From: Paenibacillus foliorum
Lineage (GTDB): Bacteria; Bacillota; Bacilli; Paenibacillales; NBRC-103111
Direction: 5' to 3'
Length of the DNA stretch: 64,000 bases
Assembly (NCBI RefSeq): GCF_013141765.1
Contig: NZ_WHOD01000109.1
Span: 1 to 64,000 of the forward strand
The position numbers and the translations under genes are program-made. Below the pieces are notes generated by a model. That model was not told the origin of the DNA. It worked only from the letters and a program-made list of their open reading frames with translations, and ran no database searches. Shown here one piece after another: positions 33,546-43,500 of this stretch (the stretch's first letter is position 1; each line of letters starts with the position of its first letter).

Positions 33546-34745
33546 ATGATAATTCCTAACAAAAGCGATCAAAAGGGCAGTAAAACCAGCATCATCCAAG
33601 CATTGCGCATGCACGGCTCCATGCCCCGGATTCAACTGACCAAAATTACCGAGCTCAGTCGAGCCACTATTTCATCAACGATTTCCGAGCTTATTGAGTG
33701 GAATCTCGTGAAAGAAACGGAAAAAGCTCCTTCCACAGGAGGGCGTCCCGCCATTTCACTAGAGTTGGTTCCCGGATCCCATGCTATTATGGGTGCCGAT
33801 TTGGATAATCAGGCATGGACGCTCGGCGTATTCGATTTACTAGGCAATGTGCTTCACAAGACCAAAATACCCGTCAGCTCCTCACGACCTGAGGAAGCAG
33901 TTCAAGAGCTGGTTGACCACACTTCCAAGTTTGTTCAAGAATTCGATAAAGAGGTTATCCAAATGTTTGGTCTGGGTGTGCCCGGACTTGTGGATACGAG
34001 GCTTGGCATTATTAAGAGTGCATCAGACTTGGGCTGGTCCAATGTGGATATTGAGGAAATGGTAAGTAAAGGGCTTGGTTGGCCAACTGTGGCAATTAAC
34101 AGGCACCGTGCACGGGGTCTTGCAGAATGCCGATTCGGTTCAGGGAAAGACTATAATCATATGATTTATGTCGGGGTAGGCTCAGGGATTGCCGCTGGTA
34201 TTTTTAACGATCGTCAGCTCGTATCCGGTTCGTTCGGCGGTGCTGGAGAGCTCGGCCATATTACGGTAGAACCGGACGGCCCTGTGTGCCCGTGCGGAAA
34301 TAATGGCTGTCTGCACCTGTATTCAACGGCTTCCGCAATGGAGCAGGAAGCCCGAAGGCTACTTCGTGCAGGTCAGGAAGAAAGCACTTTAAGAAGGCCT
34401 GGGCTTGACCTCCAGCTTCTGCGTGCAAAAGATGTTTGTCTGGCTGCGGATCAAGGCGATGCGCTAGCAATTCGTGTCGTTAATCATGCTGCAACCTATC
34501 TGGGTATTGCATTGGCGAATCTCGTCAATTTACTTAACCCGGAAGCCATAATATTAGGAGGGGCCATACCCGGTATATGCAGCACCTATGTACAAACCGC
34601 GACAAAAGTTATGCAGCAGCGCTCCATGATGGCCCTATCAGCAGGAATTACGGTTAACACGGCAACATTAGCGGAAATTGGTGGGGCGCTCGGCGCTATC
34701 AACTTTGCACTGGATAGACATTTTTCTTTTAATATGGTGCAGTAA
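33546..34745 (+). CDS. ROK-family transcriptional repressor (XylR/NagC type)
   Basis: 399 residues. The winged HTH (about 10-65) reads IIQALRMHGSMPRIQLTKITELSRATISSTISELIEWNLVKETE, and GGRPAISLEL marks the wing. The ROK sugar-binding domain follows, with GVGSGIAAGIF and the zinc site GELGHITVEPDGPVCPCGNNGCL. It is probably not a kinase, because the catalytic Asp region is altered (AINRHRARGLAE). A GTG at 33537 is in frame, but it overlaps the GGTGA ribosome site of ATG 33546. It is divergent from the eight-gene operon across an AT-rich 290-bp gap, so it very likely represses that operon and releases it when the sugar binds. Confidence 0.9.
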   Translation: MIIPNKSDQKGSKTSIIQALRMHGSMPRIQLTKITELSRATISSTISELIEWNLVKETEKAPSTGGRPAISLELVPGSHAIMGADLDNQAWTLGVFDLLGNVLHKTKIPVSSSRPEEAVQELVDHTSKFVQEFDKEVIQMFGLGVPGLVDTRLGIIKSASDLGWSNVDIEEMVSKGLGWPTVAINRHRARGLAECRFGSGKDYNHMIYVGVGSGIAAGIFNDRQLVSGSFGGAGELGHITVEPDGPVCPCGNNGCLHLYSTASAMEQEARRLLRAGQEESTLRRPGLDLQLLRAKDVCLAADQGDALAIRVVNHAATYLGIALANLVNLLNPEAIILGGAIPGICSTYVQTATKVMQQRSMMALSAGITVNTATLAEIGGALGAINFALDRHFSFNMVQ

Positions 34746-34766
34746 ACAAAATTTGCGTTATTAACA

Positions 34767-34808
34767 AAATAACCCAAGCTCCATAAAAAGGGATGCTTGG
34801 GCTATTTA
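34767..34808. terminator. Terminator between convergent genes
   Basis: Stem AAATAACCCAAGC/GCTTGGGCTATTT (one mismatch) with a 14-nt loop. It lies 22 nt after the ROK gene and 7 nt from the end of the DUF445 gene. AT-rich flanks allow use in both directions. Confidence 0.75.
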
Positions 34809-34814
34809 TAGTTG

Positions 34815-36062
34815 TTACTGAACTAACGCATGTACACCGGCCAATATGATTCCAATCAAAAATCCGCAAATCGCACCGTTCACACGAATCCACTGTAAAT
34901 CTCCGCCAATTTTATCTTCCATCAGCTCAATAAGCGTCGCATCGTCAAAGCGGTCGATGTTTTCTTTGATCAACGTCCCTATTTTGTGATGATTAGCTTC
35001 AATCAATCGGGCAATTTGCTCTCTCAATCCTAGTTCCATTCGATTTAACAGCTCTTCATTCTCTTCAACCCGCTCGATCATACGTGATAAGAACGGAATG
35101 ACATGGGTCTCAGCAAACTGTTCTTCACGTACCCACTCAAGAGCTTGCGTCTGCAGCCGTTGCAGCAGCTCAAGCAGCTTATCCCCAAGCTTCCATTCGG
35201 TTGCAATCTGCTCCTTCCATTTCTCTAGCTCCAACGCAATATTCTCCTGATGCTCAGGCTTATTCAACCAATCTCTTAGTGCTTCCATCACCGCTTTGCG
35301 GTTAGCATTATCCTTAGACCTCAAGCCTTCAATCCCTGTAAGCATAAACTGCTGAATTAAGCCGCCAAGCTTTTCTTCATTAAAAAATCCAACGAACGCA
35401 TTCAAGGCAAACTGCATGAGTCCGTTTGTTTTCAGATGGGCCAATGCTTGCACAGCCATAATACCCATTCGGTCGCGAATTTCATTCTTGCTGACCAGCT
35501 TCTCCGCCAAATCCAGCACAAAATCAAACGCTTTCTCATCATAACCTCTTGCGTAGGCTTGTCCGAGCGTTTTATCAATCAAGCTGCGCAGATCCAACGT
35601 ACCTAACAGCCGAATTATTTCTTTCTCCCCATAAGCAGCCAGCTTCTCCAAAGGAATTTGCTGTATGGCAAACTCACTTATTTTCGCTATCCCTGCTTTA
35701 GCGCCGTCTGTAGCCAATTGCTGTTGAGCGCCGCGCAAAAGTCTTATAATAATGGGAACCTGAGCCAGCTTGTCCATAATGCTCTTCTTGCTCAAAAGGT
35801 CATCCTGGATCGTAGAAATAAATGCTCGAGAAACTTTATCCCGATTTTTAGGTAAAAGAGCCGTATGGGGTATAGGAATACCAAGCGGATGCCGGAATAA
35901 CGCGGTAACTGCAAACCAATCCGCCAACCCTCCCACGAGCCCTGCTTCAAATCCACTTTGTAAAAAACGAACCCAAGGTCCGTCCACAAACAACGTCCCT
36001 ACAAACCCCGCCGCCATGATTCCGAGCGACACCGTTGCCGTATGTTTGGATTTCCCCGTCAT
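34815..36062 (-). CDS. DUF445-family membrane-anchored protein (YheB-like)
   Basis: 415 residues. Hydrophobic N-terminal segments (about 8-30) contain the family motif GFEAGLVGGLADWFAVTALFRHPLGIPIPHTALLPKNRDKV. A long helical, coiled-coil-prone cytoplasmic or external body follows, with LEKWKEQIATEWKLGDKLLELLQRLQTQALEW. A C-terminal membrane hairpin reads WIRVNGAICGFLIGIILAGVHALV. The family is widespread in Firmicutes and its function is unknown. AGGGGAC lies 11 nt before the ATG. It is alone on its strand, preceded by the MITE-like repeat. Confidence 0.9.
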   Translation of the reverse strand: MTGKSKHTATVSLGIMAAGFVGTLFVDGPWVRFLQSGFEAGLVGGLADWFAVTALFRHPLGIPIPHTALLPKNRDKVSRAFISTIQDDLLSKKSIMDKLAQVPIIIRLLRGAQQQLATDGAKAGIAKISEFAIQQIPLEKLAAYGEKEIIRLLGTLDLRSLIDKTLGQAYARGYDEKAFDFVLDLAEKLVSKNEIRDRMGIMAVQALAHLKTNGLMQFALNAFVGFFNEEKLGGLIQQFMLTGIEGLRSKDNANRKAVMEALRDWLNKPEHQENIALELEKWKEQIATEWKLGDKLLELLQRLQTQALEWVREEQFAETHVIPFLSRMIERVEENEELLNRMELGLREQIARLIEANHHKIGTLIKENIDRFDDATLIELMEDKIGGDLQWIRVNGAICGFLIGIILAGVHALVQ

Positions 36063-36127
36063 TATAATTGTCCCCTCTGCAAAAGATCTCTGTAGCTTAA
36101 TCCCTACCTATATATCTACTAATGAGA

Positions 36128-36319
36128 GTTCAAAAAGTCAACTTTTCAGCACCGAGAAGTACAAGTTTTCGTAGAAAACTCGCTTCGTAAGCTTTGAAGA
36201 AGGAGTAACGGAGTTTAGGCATAACCGTTTATGAGCACCGGGCTTCAATTCTGAATGCAAGATTCGATGTCGAATTAGCTTCCTGAGAAACTTCGCGATC
36301 AAATGCGGACTTTTTGAAC
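36128..36319. repeat. 192-bp MITE-like element with 12-bp terminal inverted repeats
   Basis: The ends are GTTCAAAAAGTC (36128-36139) and its exact inverse GACTTTTTGAAC (36308-36319). The interior is non-coding but rich in short palindromes: AGTTTTC-GTA-GAAAACT near 36164 and ATTCGA-TG-TCGAAT near 36270. It fills most of the DUF445/BASS gap. I recall similar intergenic units scattered in Paenibacillus genomes but cannot check copy number here. The terminal inverted repeats, non-coding interior and internal hairpins support a non-autonomous mobile or dispersed structured-RNA element. Confidence 0.7.
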
Positions 36320-36383
36320 AATCTTTACTAGAATGACCAAACAGACTTAATAATAGACAGAAAGACCACAGCGGTCAACAAAA

Positions 36384-36420
36384 AAGTATTCACGGCATCT
36401 AACTAAGCCGATGAATACTT
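36384..36420 (-). terminator. Rho-independent terminator of the BASS gene
   Basis: Read on the minus strand, AAGTATTCA pairs with TGAATACTT, extended by CGGC/GCCG past a bulged base, and is followed by a T-rich tract TTTTTTG. It ends 8 nt beyond the stop at 36428. Confidence 0.82.
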
Positions 36421-36427
36421 CCTGTGT

Positions 36428-37393
36428 TTAGGCTGCTTTTGTTGATGTCTGACCGTTCATACCCAAGCTTTTGCCTAATCTATAACCGAACAGTGCCGCA
36501 AGAATTTGTTGGAACAGCATCCCCGCAATTACAGGCAGCGCAACCGGTGCCGGAAAGAAGGCGATAGCCAATACCGCACCTGCGCTTAAATTCCGCATAC
36601 CTGAGTTGAACGTTAAAGCAATCGTAAGCTCACGATTCCAACCCATTACCTTCGCTACGAACCACCCTAGCACATAGCCTAAAGTAGCACACAGAAATGC
36701 AACCACTATAATAACTATGAGCTGCTTATTCATTTGCTTAAGATAAGGAGCTATTACAGAGCTATTAAGCGATACTACAATAAATAATCCAATTTTAGAA
36801 AATGGCGCTAAATTCGGGCCCCACTGGGTCTTGATTTTCCCTTTAGTAAGTTGGTTCAGTGCCATGCCTATTAATGATGGAATAACAACCATATAAAGCA
36901 GCCCTTGCATAATGTCCCATGTATTCATTTGTACCTTGGCGCCGACAAATAAAGTCAAGCTATAGGGTACAATAAATGGAGACAGCATCGTATCAAGTAA
37001 TATTAATGCCAAGGTAAGTGCAATATTACCCCGGTATATCGTTACCCACACCAAGCTAATAACTCCGGTTGGAATTACAAACAGCAGAATGAAGCCCGTC
37101 TGTGTCAGATCATCGCCAGGGAAAAATAATTGACCTGCTCCCCATCCAATCAGCGGCATCACCACATGTAAAATAATAAAAATGATAATGAGCGGAAGTG
37201 GATGCATGATTACCTTGCCCAAATCCTTGAAGTTGGAGCCCAGACTCCCCGCAAAGGTCATCGCTGCGAAAATCCAGGGCGCAAGAAAGCTGTAGGAAGA
37301 CAGCCATGATGCACATAATAAGCCTACAATGACACCGATTGGAGTAAGCAGCGGCATCACTTTTTCCAAAACTTTATTCAGTCGGTTAAGCAT
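36428..37393 (-). CDS. Bile acid:sodium symporter (BASS)-family transporter
   Basis: 321 residues, about ten predicted membrane segments. Family features are the early FAGSLGSNFKDLGKV, PTGVISLVWVTIYRGNIALTLALILLDTMLSPFIVPY (one of the two crossover regions) and the second, TFNSGMRNLSAGAVLAIAFFPAPVALPV. BASS carriers co-transport Na+ with organic anions such as bile acids, pantoate or keto acids; bacterial ones rarely have known cargo. A ribosome site AGAGGG precedes the ATG. It is isolated between a terminator and the UDPGP-family gene on the same strand (gap 167 nt). Confidence 0.88.
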   Translation of the reverse strand: MLNRLNKVLEKVMPLLTPIGVIVGLLCASWLSSYSFLAPWIFAAMTFAGSLGSNFKDLGKVIMHPLPLIIIFIILHVVMPLIGWGAGQLFFPGDDLTQTGFILLFVIPTGVISLVWVTIYRGNIALTLALILLDTMLSPFIVPYSLTLFVGAKVQMNTWDIMQGLLYMVVIPSLIGMALNQLTKGKIKTQWGPNLAPFSKIGLFIVVSLNSSVIAPYLKQMNKQLIVIIVVAFLCATLGYVLGWFVAKVMGWNRELTIALTFNSGMRNLSAGAVLAIAFFPAPVALPVIAGMLFQQILAALFGYRLGKSLGMNGQTSTKAA

Positions 37394-37560
37394 AGATGGT
37401 GGCCCTCTTTATTCGTATTAGAGTTGAAGTTCTCCACCTATTCTAGCATAAATGTTTTGGCATAAAAGAACTAATATTGCGATTTCCAGCAAAAGCAAAC
37501 CATATTTGCCATCGATTTTTCTATAAGGTATGCAAAAAAAATTTATTGCTGCATTAAGAT

Positions 37561-38916
37561 TCATTCATTGTAATCACCTTGATCTGAATCTAACCCTTCC
37601 CCAGCGTAAGAAACTAGCGGAGATATTTCAATCTCCCGGCTTGCTAGCTTCTCAGAGGGAACACCTGCTGCAAGAAGCCAGCTGCGATGCAATTCGAACA
37701 GCATTTGCCTTGCGGTAGCCGGACTATCCACGCCTTCTTTATTTTTCACAGGAGCAAACTCCGCATCACGCTTCATCAAAAGTACGGTCAGGTCATCAGC
37801 CAAAGGAAAAAAATCAAAATGATGTCGTTCCAATTTATATGCATTCGGTTGGTCTGGAGCCGTTAGAACTCCCTGGCTGTTCATAAAAGGGATTTTTTTG
37901 TGCGCTATGTGATATGGAATTTCGGTTTGTGCATGCTGCTCAATAAAGTCAACACGAAATAATTGAATGGATAGGTTAGCCAGACGGTACTTCAGCCTTC
38001 CTAGCTCATCTTGTTCAAACATAAGGGAACCGGGCAGCTCTGTGTACTCCACAACCGCCGGGTGTCCATTCTTCAAGCAGACGACTCCGACCTTCTCCTC
38101 AGGTTCAACCTTCTCAATGACTTTAGTAGCTACTGGGTTATTAAAATGGGCTGCAACCCCTATAAATACCGGATCGGCCACCTTGATTAATACATTGTCG
38201 ACATTATAATAGAACAACCACTCCACGCCGCGCTTCTTTAAATCATCCAAGGCTCCGGAACGCTTCATAGCAGCAAAGCAATCTCCATTGCCGCTTGGTG
38301 CCAAGCTTATCTCATCTTCGGCAGCCATTAATATTTTACCGCGTTCGTCTATAGCAGGCATAACACCCTGTTCAAAAAAGAAGCAATCCGCTTGAGAATA
38401 GCCAAAATAATGATTTTCAGTAAAGAATCTTAACGTATCCTCATGGTTATCCGGACTTGTCATAACATACCATGGAATCGTAAACCCTGCCCTTTTAGAC
38501 AGGTTGATCAGACGTTCCGCTTGCAGCTGAAACAAGGATTTATGTGAAGGTAATCCGATATCGAAGGTGCCTTTAGGCCCTTGGTGACCCAATCTGCTCC
38601 CTTGTCCGCCCGCTACAACCAAGGCTCCAACCTTTCCCTGTCGAAGCAGCTCCCAGCCCTTTAGCGTAAATTCCTCCTGCTCCTGACGGTCAAAAGCATC
38701 CCAATCCCAAGCTTGTATGGCACTTACATCACCCACTGGATCTGGCGCCGAAGGCCGGTTGTTCAACATATGGTTAATTGAGTTAAAATCCAATTTTAGT
38801 ATACTGTCAACCAGTTTCGCCTGCGATGCTGCGGTTAGTTGCGGATAAAAATGAAGCAGCTGTTCTTGGTCATATTGTACGACTAATGCTCTCGCTTGTT
38901 CCCATTTGGATACCAT
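37561..38916 (-). CDS. UDPGP-family nucleotidyltransferase (UDP-N-acetylhexosamine pyrophosphorylase-like)
   Basis: 451 residues. The nucleotide-binding motif VGALVVAGGQGSRLGHQGPKG (about 100) is the UDPGP signature. The substrate loops YVMTSPDNHEDT, SLAPSGNGDCFAAMKRSGALDDL and FYYNVDNVLIKVADP (the Mg2+ Asp region) follow in the usual order, then PYHIAHKKIP. These enzymes make UDP-sugars from sugar-1-phosphate and UTP. The order and length match eukaryotic-type UAP/AGX rather than GalU, a form often found in Paenibacillus. ATG 38916 has AGGTGAG 11 nt upstream; the upstream GTG 38928 overlaps that ribosome site. Confidence 0.88.
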   Translation of the reverse strand: MVSKWEQARALVVQYDQEQLLHFYPQLTAASQAKLVDSILKLDFNSINHMLNNRPSAPDPVGDVSAIQAWDWDAFDRQEQEEFTLKGWELLRQGKVGALVVAGGQGSRLGHQGPKGTFDIGLPSHKSLFQLQAERLINLSKRAGFTIPWYVMTSPDNHEDTLRFFTENHYFGYSQADCFFFEQGVMPAIDERGKILMAAEDEISLAPSGNGDCFAAMKRSGALDDLKKRGVEWLFYYNVDNVLIKVADPVFIGVAAHFNNPVATKVIEKVEPEEKVGVVCLKNGHPAVVEYTELPGSLMFEQDELGRLKYRLANLSIQLFRVDFIEQHAQTEIPYHIAHKKIPFMNSQGVLTAPDQPNAYKLERHHFDFFPLADDLTVLLMKRDAEFAPVKNKEGVDSPATARQMLFELHRSWLLAAGVPSEKLASREIEISPLVSYAGEGLDSDQGDYNE

Positions 38917-39022
38917 ATAATCGCCCACTCACCTAGATATTTATTGTATCTCAGTTTACCATATACGATGAAATTGATCGATATAGGGACGGATGCGACT
39001 ATTCCGAACCGAATCAAACAAG

Positions 39023-39052
39023 AAAAAAGCACCTCGAAGGGCGCTTTTTTTA
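39023..39052. terminator. Bidirectional terminator
   Basis: AAAAAAGC/GCTTTTTT stem with an inner CC/GG pair (one A-C mismatch) and a CGAA loop, with T-runs on both sides. It is the first clear terminator downstream of the response-regulator gene on the minus strand. Confidence 0.75.
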
Positions 39053-39406
39053 TTTGGTCTTATACTTTAAGCTTCAGCTGATGATGTCTGATCTTGCTGT
39101 ATATCTTTGCTCTCTCATTCTCACATATACAATCATCAAGTATAACCTGATTAAAACTCAACCAAAATGAATGCCAATACTTTCTGATTATACTCCCTCC
39201 TCTTATCACATAAATCGACGGAGGCACAATATTTCGGCAGCTGGCTATCCTATTGGTTTGATTATACCAATAAAGCCCCTTTAGCTTTGCGACATCGCTA
39301 TGCAGCAATTTTGTCTTTTTCGTATAGACTTATGTGATGTAATATACAAATAGTTTAACAGATACTAAAATTCGTGCATCGGTCTGCCGAAGTAATATTT
39401 GCGCAT
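39053..39406. other. Gene-poor stretch downstream of the response regulator
   Basis: About 350 bases without a convincing gene. A minus-strand frame (39308 to 39060, 82 codons) begins at TTG without a ribosome site, and the peptide is Ser/Arg/Tyr-rich with no family resemblance. It ends 8 nt before the terminator. I leave it as an untranslated 3' region or decayed gene. Confidence 0.45.
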
Positions 39407-39453
39407 AGGAGTATGTCAAAAGCACTATGATAGCCTGACTACTCCTGCTTTTT
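39407..39453 (+). terminator. Hairpin with T-tract, plus-strand terminator-like
   Basis: Arms AGGAGTA+GTCA (one bulged T) and TGACTACTCCT enclose a 17-nt loop; GCTTTTTATAT follows on the plus strand. No plus-strand gene ends here, so it may be the end of a small or lost transcript, or an antisense terminator facing the response-regulator gene. Confidence 0.4.
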
Positions 39454-39470
39454 ATATAGGTAAAAACAGC

Positions 39471-40583
39471 TTATTCTATCGAAATTTCAACCCCAAGCTC
39501 ATTTTTGAATCTGTCCACCATAAGCTCATACAATTTCCGAGCCGCAGCTCCTTCTCCAGCATCCTTCAAATCTTGCAGCAGCAGCTTGTAATGGGCTTCG
39601 ATATAAGGCTCTAACGCAATAAGCTTCCGCAAAATTGACTCCCTGTCTAACCTTCCTACTTGGGAAAGCAGCTGTTCCAGAGTCTGCAGATAGGAAGCTC
39701 GAACATCATATTGTTTGGCCGCTGCCCAAGCATAATTCTCCGTCTCTAAGTAATCACCTCGGTAAAGCTTTACCAATTCCCCTACCAGGGATACTCCTTC
39801 CTCCAAGTGCATTAACGCCTTCAACTGCGCCGCATCGCTGACAATCTTATCAATACGCATCCAATACCTCTCATCTCCAAACATAACCGCATCCTGAAAC
39901 CCTGCGTTTTTTAGTGTATTCCGAAGATGGTATAATGTCGTGTGAAACAATGCCTGTCCCCGGTCGATCGTATGATCGGGCCATAAATCCTCCAATATAC
40001 GATGACGCTGCATAGGATTGCCATCATGATGCCATAAATATGCGAACATTTCCTTCGTTTTCTTCGTCCTCCAGGTTACTAGAGCATGGTCGGAATCATA
40101 CAATTCCATACTTCCAAGAACATTCAAATGCAGGAACGACTCAGCAGCTCCTTCGTTATGCGCTACCGCCGCAGCAGCAGGAGAATACATCGCATCCGTT
40201 CCATGATCATTATCCGAATCGCTGTAACGAAGCTGATATCTCTCTAGTGTCTTGGCAAGACGCTCCTTGGAAACAGGCTTTAACAGATACCCAAATGCGT
40301 TGACCTCAAAGGCTTCCACTGCATACTCATTATAAGCGGTTACAAATATGATCTGACTGCGGGGGTATCTCAAGGACAATCGCTCCGCTGCGATTAACCC
40401 GTTCATACCCGGCATTTCAATATCCAGAAAGATCAGGTCTACCTCCGAATCCTCCAAATAAGCAAACGCTTCGTCCACTTGAAGGAATTTACGCTCAACG
40501 GATACATTGCCTACTTCCAGCAGCACAATTTCCAGCACATCCAAAGCGATCTCTTCATCATCTATCAATACGGCTTTAAGCAT
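39471..40583 (-). CDS. Response regulator with OmpR-like HTH and BTAD domain
   Basis: 370 residues. The receiver domain (about 1-120) has KAVLIDDEEIALDVLEIV (acidic pair), the phosphoacceptor Asp in LIFLDIEMPGMNG (about 54), and VTAYNEYAVEAFEVNAFGYLLKPV. A Trans_reg_C-type wing helix (about 155-230) includes HRILEDLWPDHTIDRGQALFHTTLYHLRNTL, and a bacterial transcriptional activation (BTAD) helical domain (about 255-368) completes a SARP-like layout. ATG 40583 overlaps the kinase stop by 8 bp, with GGAGG at 40590-40594. It is translationally coupled to the 1012-residue kinase and is its partner. Its targets are unknown; the giant surface-protein genes upstream are the obvious candidates. Confidence 0.9.
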   Translation of the reverse strand: MLKAVLIDDEEIALDVLEIVLLEVGNVSVERKFLQVDEAFAYLEDSEVDLIFLDIEMPGMNGLIAAERLSLRYPRSQIIFVTAYNEYAVEAFEVNAFGYLLKPVSKERLAKTLERYQLRYSDSDNDHGTDAMYSPAAAAVAHNEGAAESFLHLNVLGSMELYDSDHALVTWRTKKTKEMFAYLWHHDGNPMQRHRILEDLWPDHTIDRGQALFHTTLYHLRNTLKNAGFQDAVMFGDERYWMRIDKIVSDAAQLKALMHLEEGVSLVGELVKLYRGDYLETENYAWAAAKQYDVRASYLQTLEQLLSQVGRLDRESILRKLIALEPYIEAHYKLLLQDLKDAGEGAAARKLYELMVDRFKNELGVEISIE

Positions 40584-43500
40584 CACGTTCCTCCGGTATA
40601 TGAAACTTTATACGTGTTCCTTGATGGAGCTCACTTTGAATCTCCAAGGTTTGGGCGTACAGCATCTTCAAACGGCGGTTTACATTTCCGGTACCGACTC
40701 CACTTGCCTGATCCTTACTCAGCTTCAAGAGCATATCTTCATCCATACCAATTCCGTCATCCTCAACAGTAATATCTACCCCTCCTGGTACACGGCAGGC
40801 CCGAATCTCCACCGTACCTCCTGAAGGCTTCGGTCCAATCCCGTGGCGCACCGCATTTTCTACGAGGGGCTGAAGTGTCAACGGCGGCAGCATGCAGTGG
40901 AAGCCCTCTTCGATTGAATAACGAACCTGAAGCCTGCTGCCAAATCGCAGCTGTTCAATCGCTAAGTAAGCCTTCACCAGCTCCAGCTCTCTTTCAAACG
41001 ATACAAGCTGGCTTTGAAAGGTGAAGGTAAACTTGGCTCTCAAATAGGTCGTCAGGTGATGAATGGTTTCTCTTAGCTTATCCGTATTTTTGTAGCTAAG
41101 CCCAACCAGGGCATTCAAGCTGTTGTACAGGAAATGAGGTGTAATTTGCGCTTGCAAAAAGTCCATCTCCCTGCGCACCGCGTTCTCCGAGGATCGTTTC
41201 ATGGATAACAGCGATTGTACCCTGGCCTTTAGTTCAGCTAACTCAAACGGCTTCTGCAAAATATCATTAGTTCCTGCTGCGAAGGCTGCAATCATATCCC
41301 CCGTTTGACCGGAGGCTGTAAGCATAAGTACAGGAAGCTCAGCCAGGCCGTGCATTTTGCGGATTTCTTTGCAGACATCTACACCTGAAACTCCGGGCAT
41401 CATCAAATCTAGCAGAACCAAATCAGGCTTAGGAGAACGACGCAGCTGCTCAATAGCTTCCTTGCCGCTGTATACGGCTGTATAGTCATATTGAAGAGAT
41501 GAGATTGCATCCATCAATATTTTGATATTGGAAGGCTCGTCATCCACTAAGAGAATGGAAAACTCCGCTGGCTCTCCAGTCTGAGATTGCGTAGCAAAGG
41601 CATAGCTCTCTACATAATCCGTATCATAGGTCGTCTTGTCCTCCGACACCTCGCCTGGGGCGATCGGCAGCGTAAAGGTGAAGCACGTTCCCCTGCCTAC
41701 TTCTGATTCCACCTCCAGCTTTCCGTTCTGCAGCTCCACAAGCTGCTTGGTTATGCTGAGTCCAAGTCCTATCCCGCTTGGCGACTGGACCCCTATCTCC
41801 GTATGCTGCTCAAACGGCTGAAATATACGGTCGAGCTGTCCTGCTGGTATCCCTCGGCCTGTATCGGTGATTGAAACTGCGAGTTCTTTGCCTCTTATTT
41901 CAGCACTTATACGGATAGAGCCTTGCTCAGTAAACTTCATCCCATTTTCTAATAAGTTGTATAAAATTTGCTTCAATCGGTTTTCATCCGCATAAATGAG
42001 AGGCAGCCCAGCTGTGAGTTCATTGATGATAATAACCTGCTTATTGATCGGCGTGATGGAAAGCGTCTCGAGCACAAAGCTAACACTCATCCGTAAATCT
42101 ACAGCAGTTGTATGAATGAGCATATGCCCATGCTTAATTCTTGACATATCCAGAATATCGTGAATAAGCCCCGCCAGACGTCGACCAACCAAGTTCATAA
42201 GCCTGATATTTTCCTTGTGCTGCGGACTTAGCTCGGTTTTTCGGTCATCCAGCAGCGACTGCGATAAATTAATGAGGCCATGCAAAGGCGTACGCAGCTC
42301 ATGTGAGGTTTTTGCCAAAAATTCATCCTTTTGTCGATCGTAAACCAGCAGTTGCTTGGATAGTCTTTCATTCTTATAAAAAGCCTGCTGAATGCGGTTA
42401 GACATTAGAAAAGCTTGCGAAAATACGAGCAGCAGCGGTGTAACAATCATATAATACGGATTGTCGAGCGCCAGCTCATAGCGGAGCTGAGCAATAATCC
42501 AGCTGGCAATCAGGAAAAATACACCCAAAGCCAGAAAGCTGGTCCCCGGCACACCTTTACTGCGTTTGCGAATCAGCACATAAAAAATATAAATAAAAGT
42601 GATCAATTGCAAAAGGATGTTCAGTAAAAAGGTATTCGCCAAATAATCATTGGGAATGAACACAATAATTACGAGATACAAATAGATAAATCGCAGCAGC
42701 CAGCGAAGCAAAACATTATTACGTTCACCTAAATAGCTAAATATGTACAACGCAAAAAATAAAAAGGAAAAATAGGTAGAAATAAAAATGATTTTTTGTA
42801 TCCATATGAAGGAAATGGACGGAATTAACCTTGCTAACAATATTTCGTTGTCAATGCTGAAAAACAGCCCTGTTGCCAGACAAAATAAACTGAAATGCAT
42901 AAGATGCCGCTCTTTACGCCACTGCCGGAACATACCGCCATAATATAGGAAGAACAGCATCATCGTTGATATTTGAACCATATCTGCCAGCTGGGAGTTA
43001 TCTATCCGATCAGCAACCGCTCGATAGGACCCGAACTCAGGAGCCTGGACCAATCCTCCTACTAGATAGTTCAAGCTTGCAACCTGGATGATAATTTCAA
43101 TGAAGCCAGCATCCGCCTTATCGGTTCCTAAGAAAGGCAAATTGCTGGCTACAAAATCATTACCATACAGTGCCGGCTTCCCATTGCCGCCCAGATCATG
43201 CCCATTGATAAAGATATGACTGGACATCCGTATTTTTTTGGACCTCAGGCTATAAATATCCGTCTTGTCTACTTGTACGAGCAGACGATAGGTCCCAACG
43301 CCATAGCCGTCTCTCCCGTCTGTCTCCAGTAAACCCTTCCACCCTCCAGGTACATTCAATAATTGTCTTTTTGCAATAAGCTGTGGACTTTCTTTAAAAT
43401 CAGTGGGATTCAGCAGCTTTCCTTCATAAAACTCCCATTCGCCTTTTAGCGGAATGACGGCATCATTCGAAAAATTCCATTCACGTGCATCCAGTATTCC

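Noticed and set aside
39060..39308. Minus-strand 82-codon open frame
   Set aside because: Starts at TTG without a ribosome site and encodes a peptide of no recognisable family. It lies between the response-regulator stop and a terminator, so it is treated as 3' untranslated or decayed sequence.
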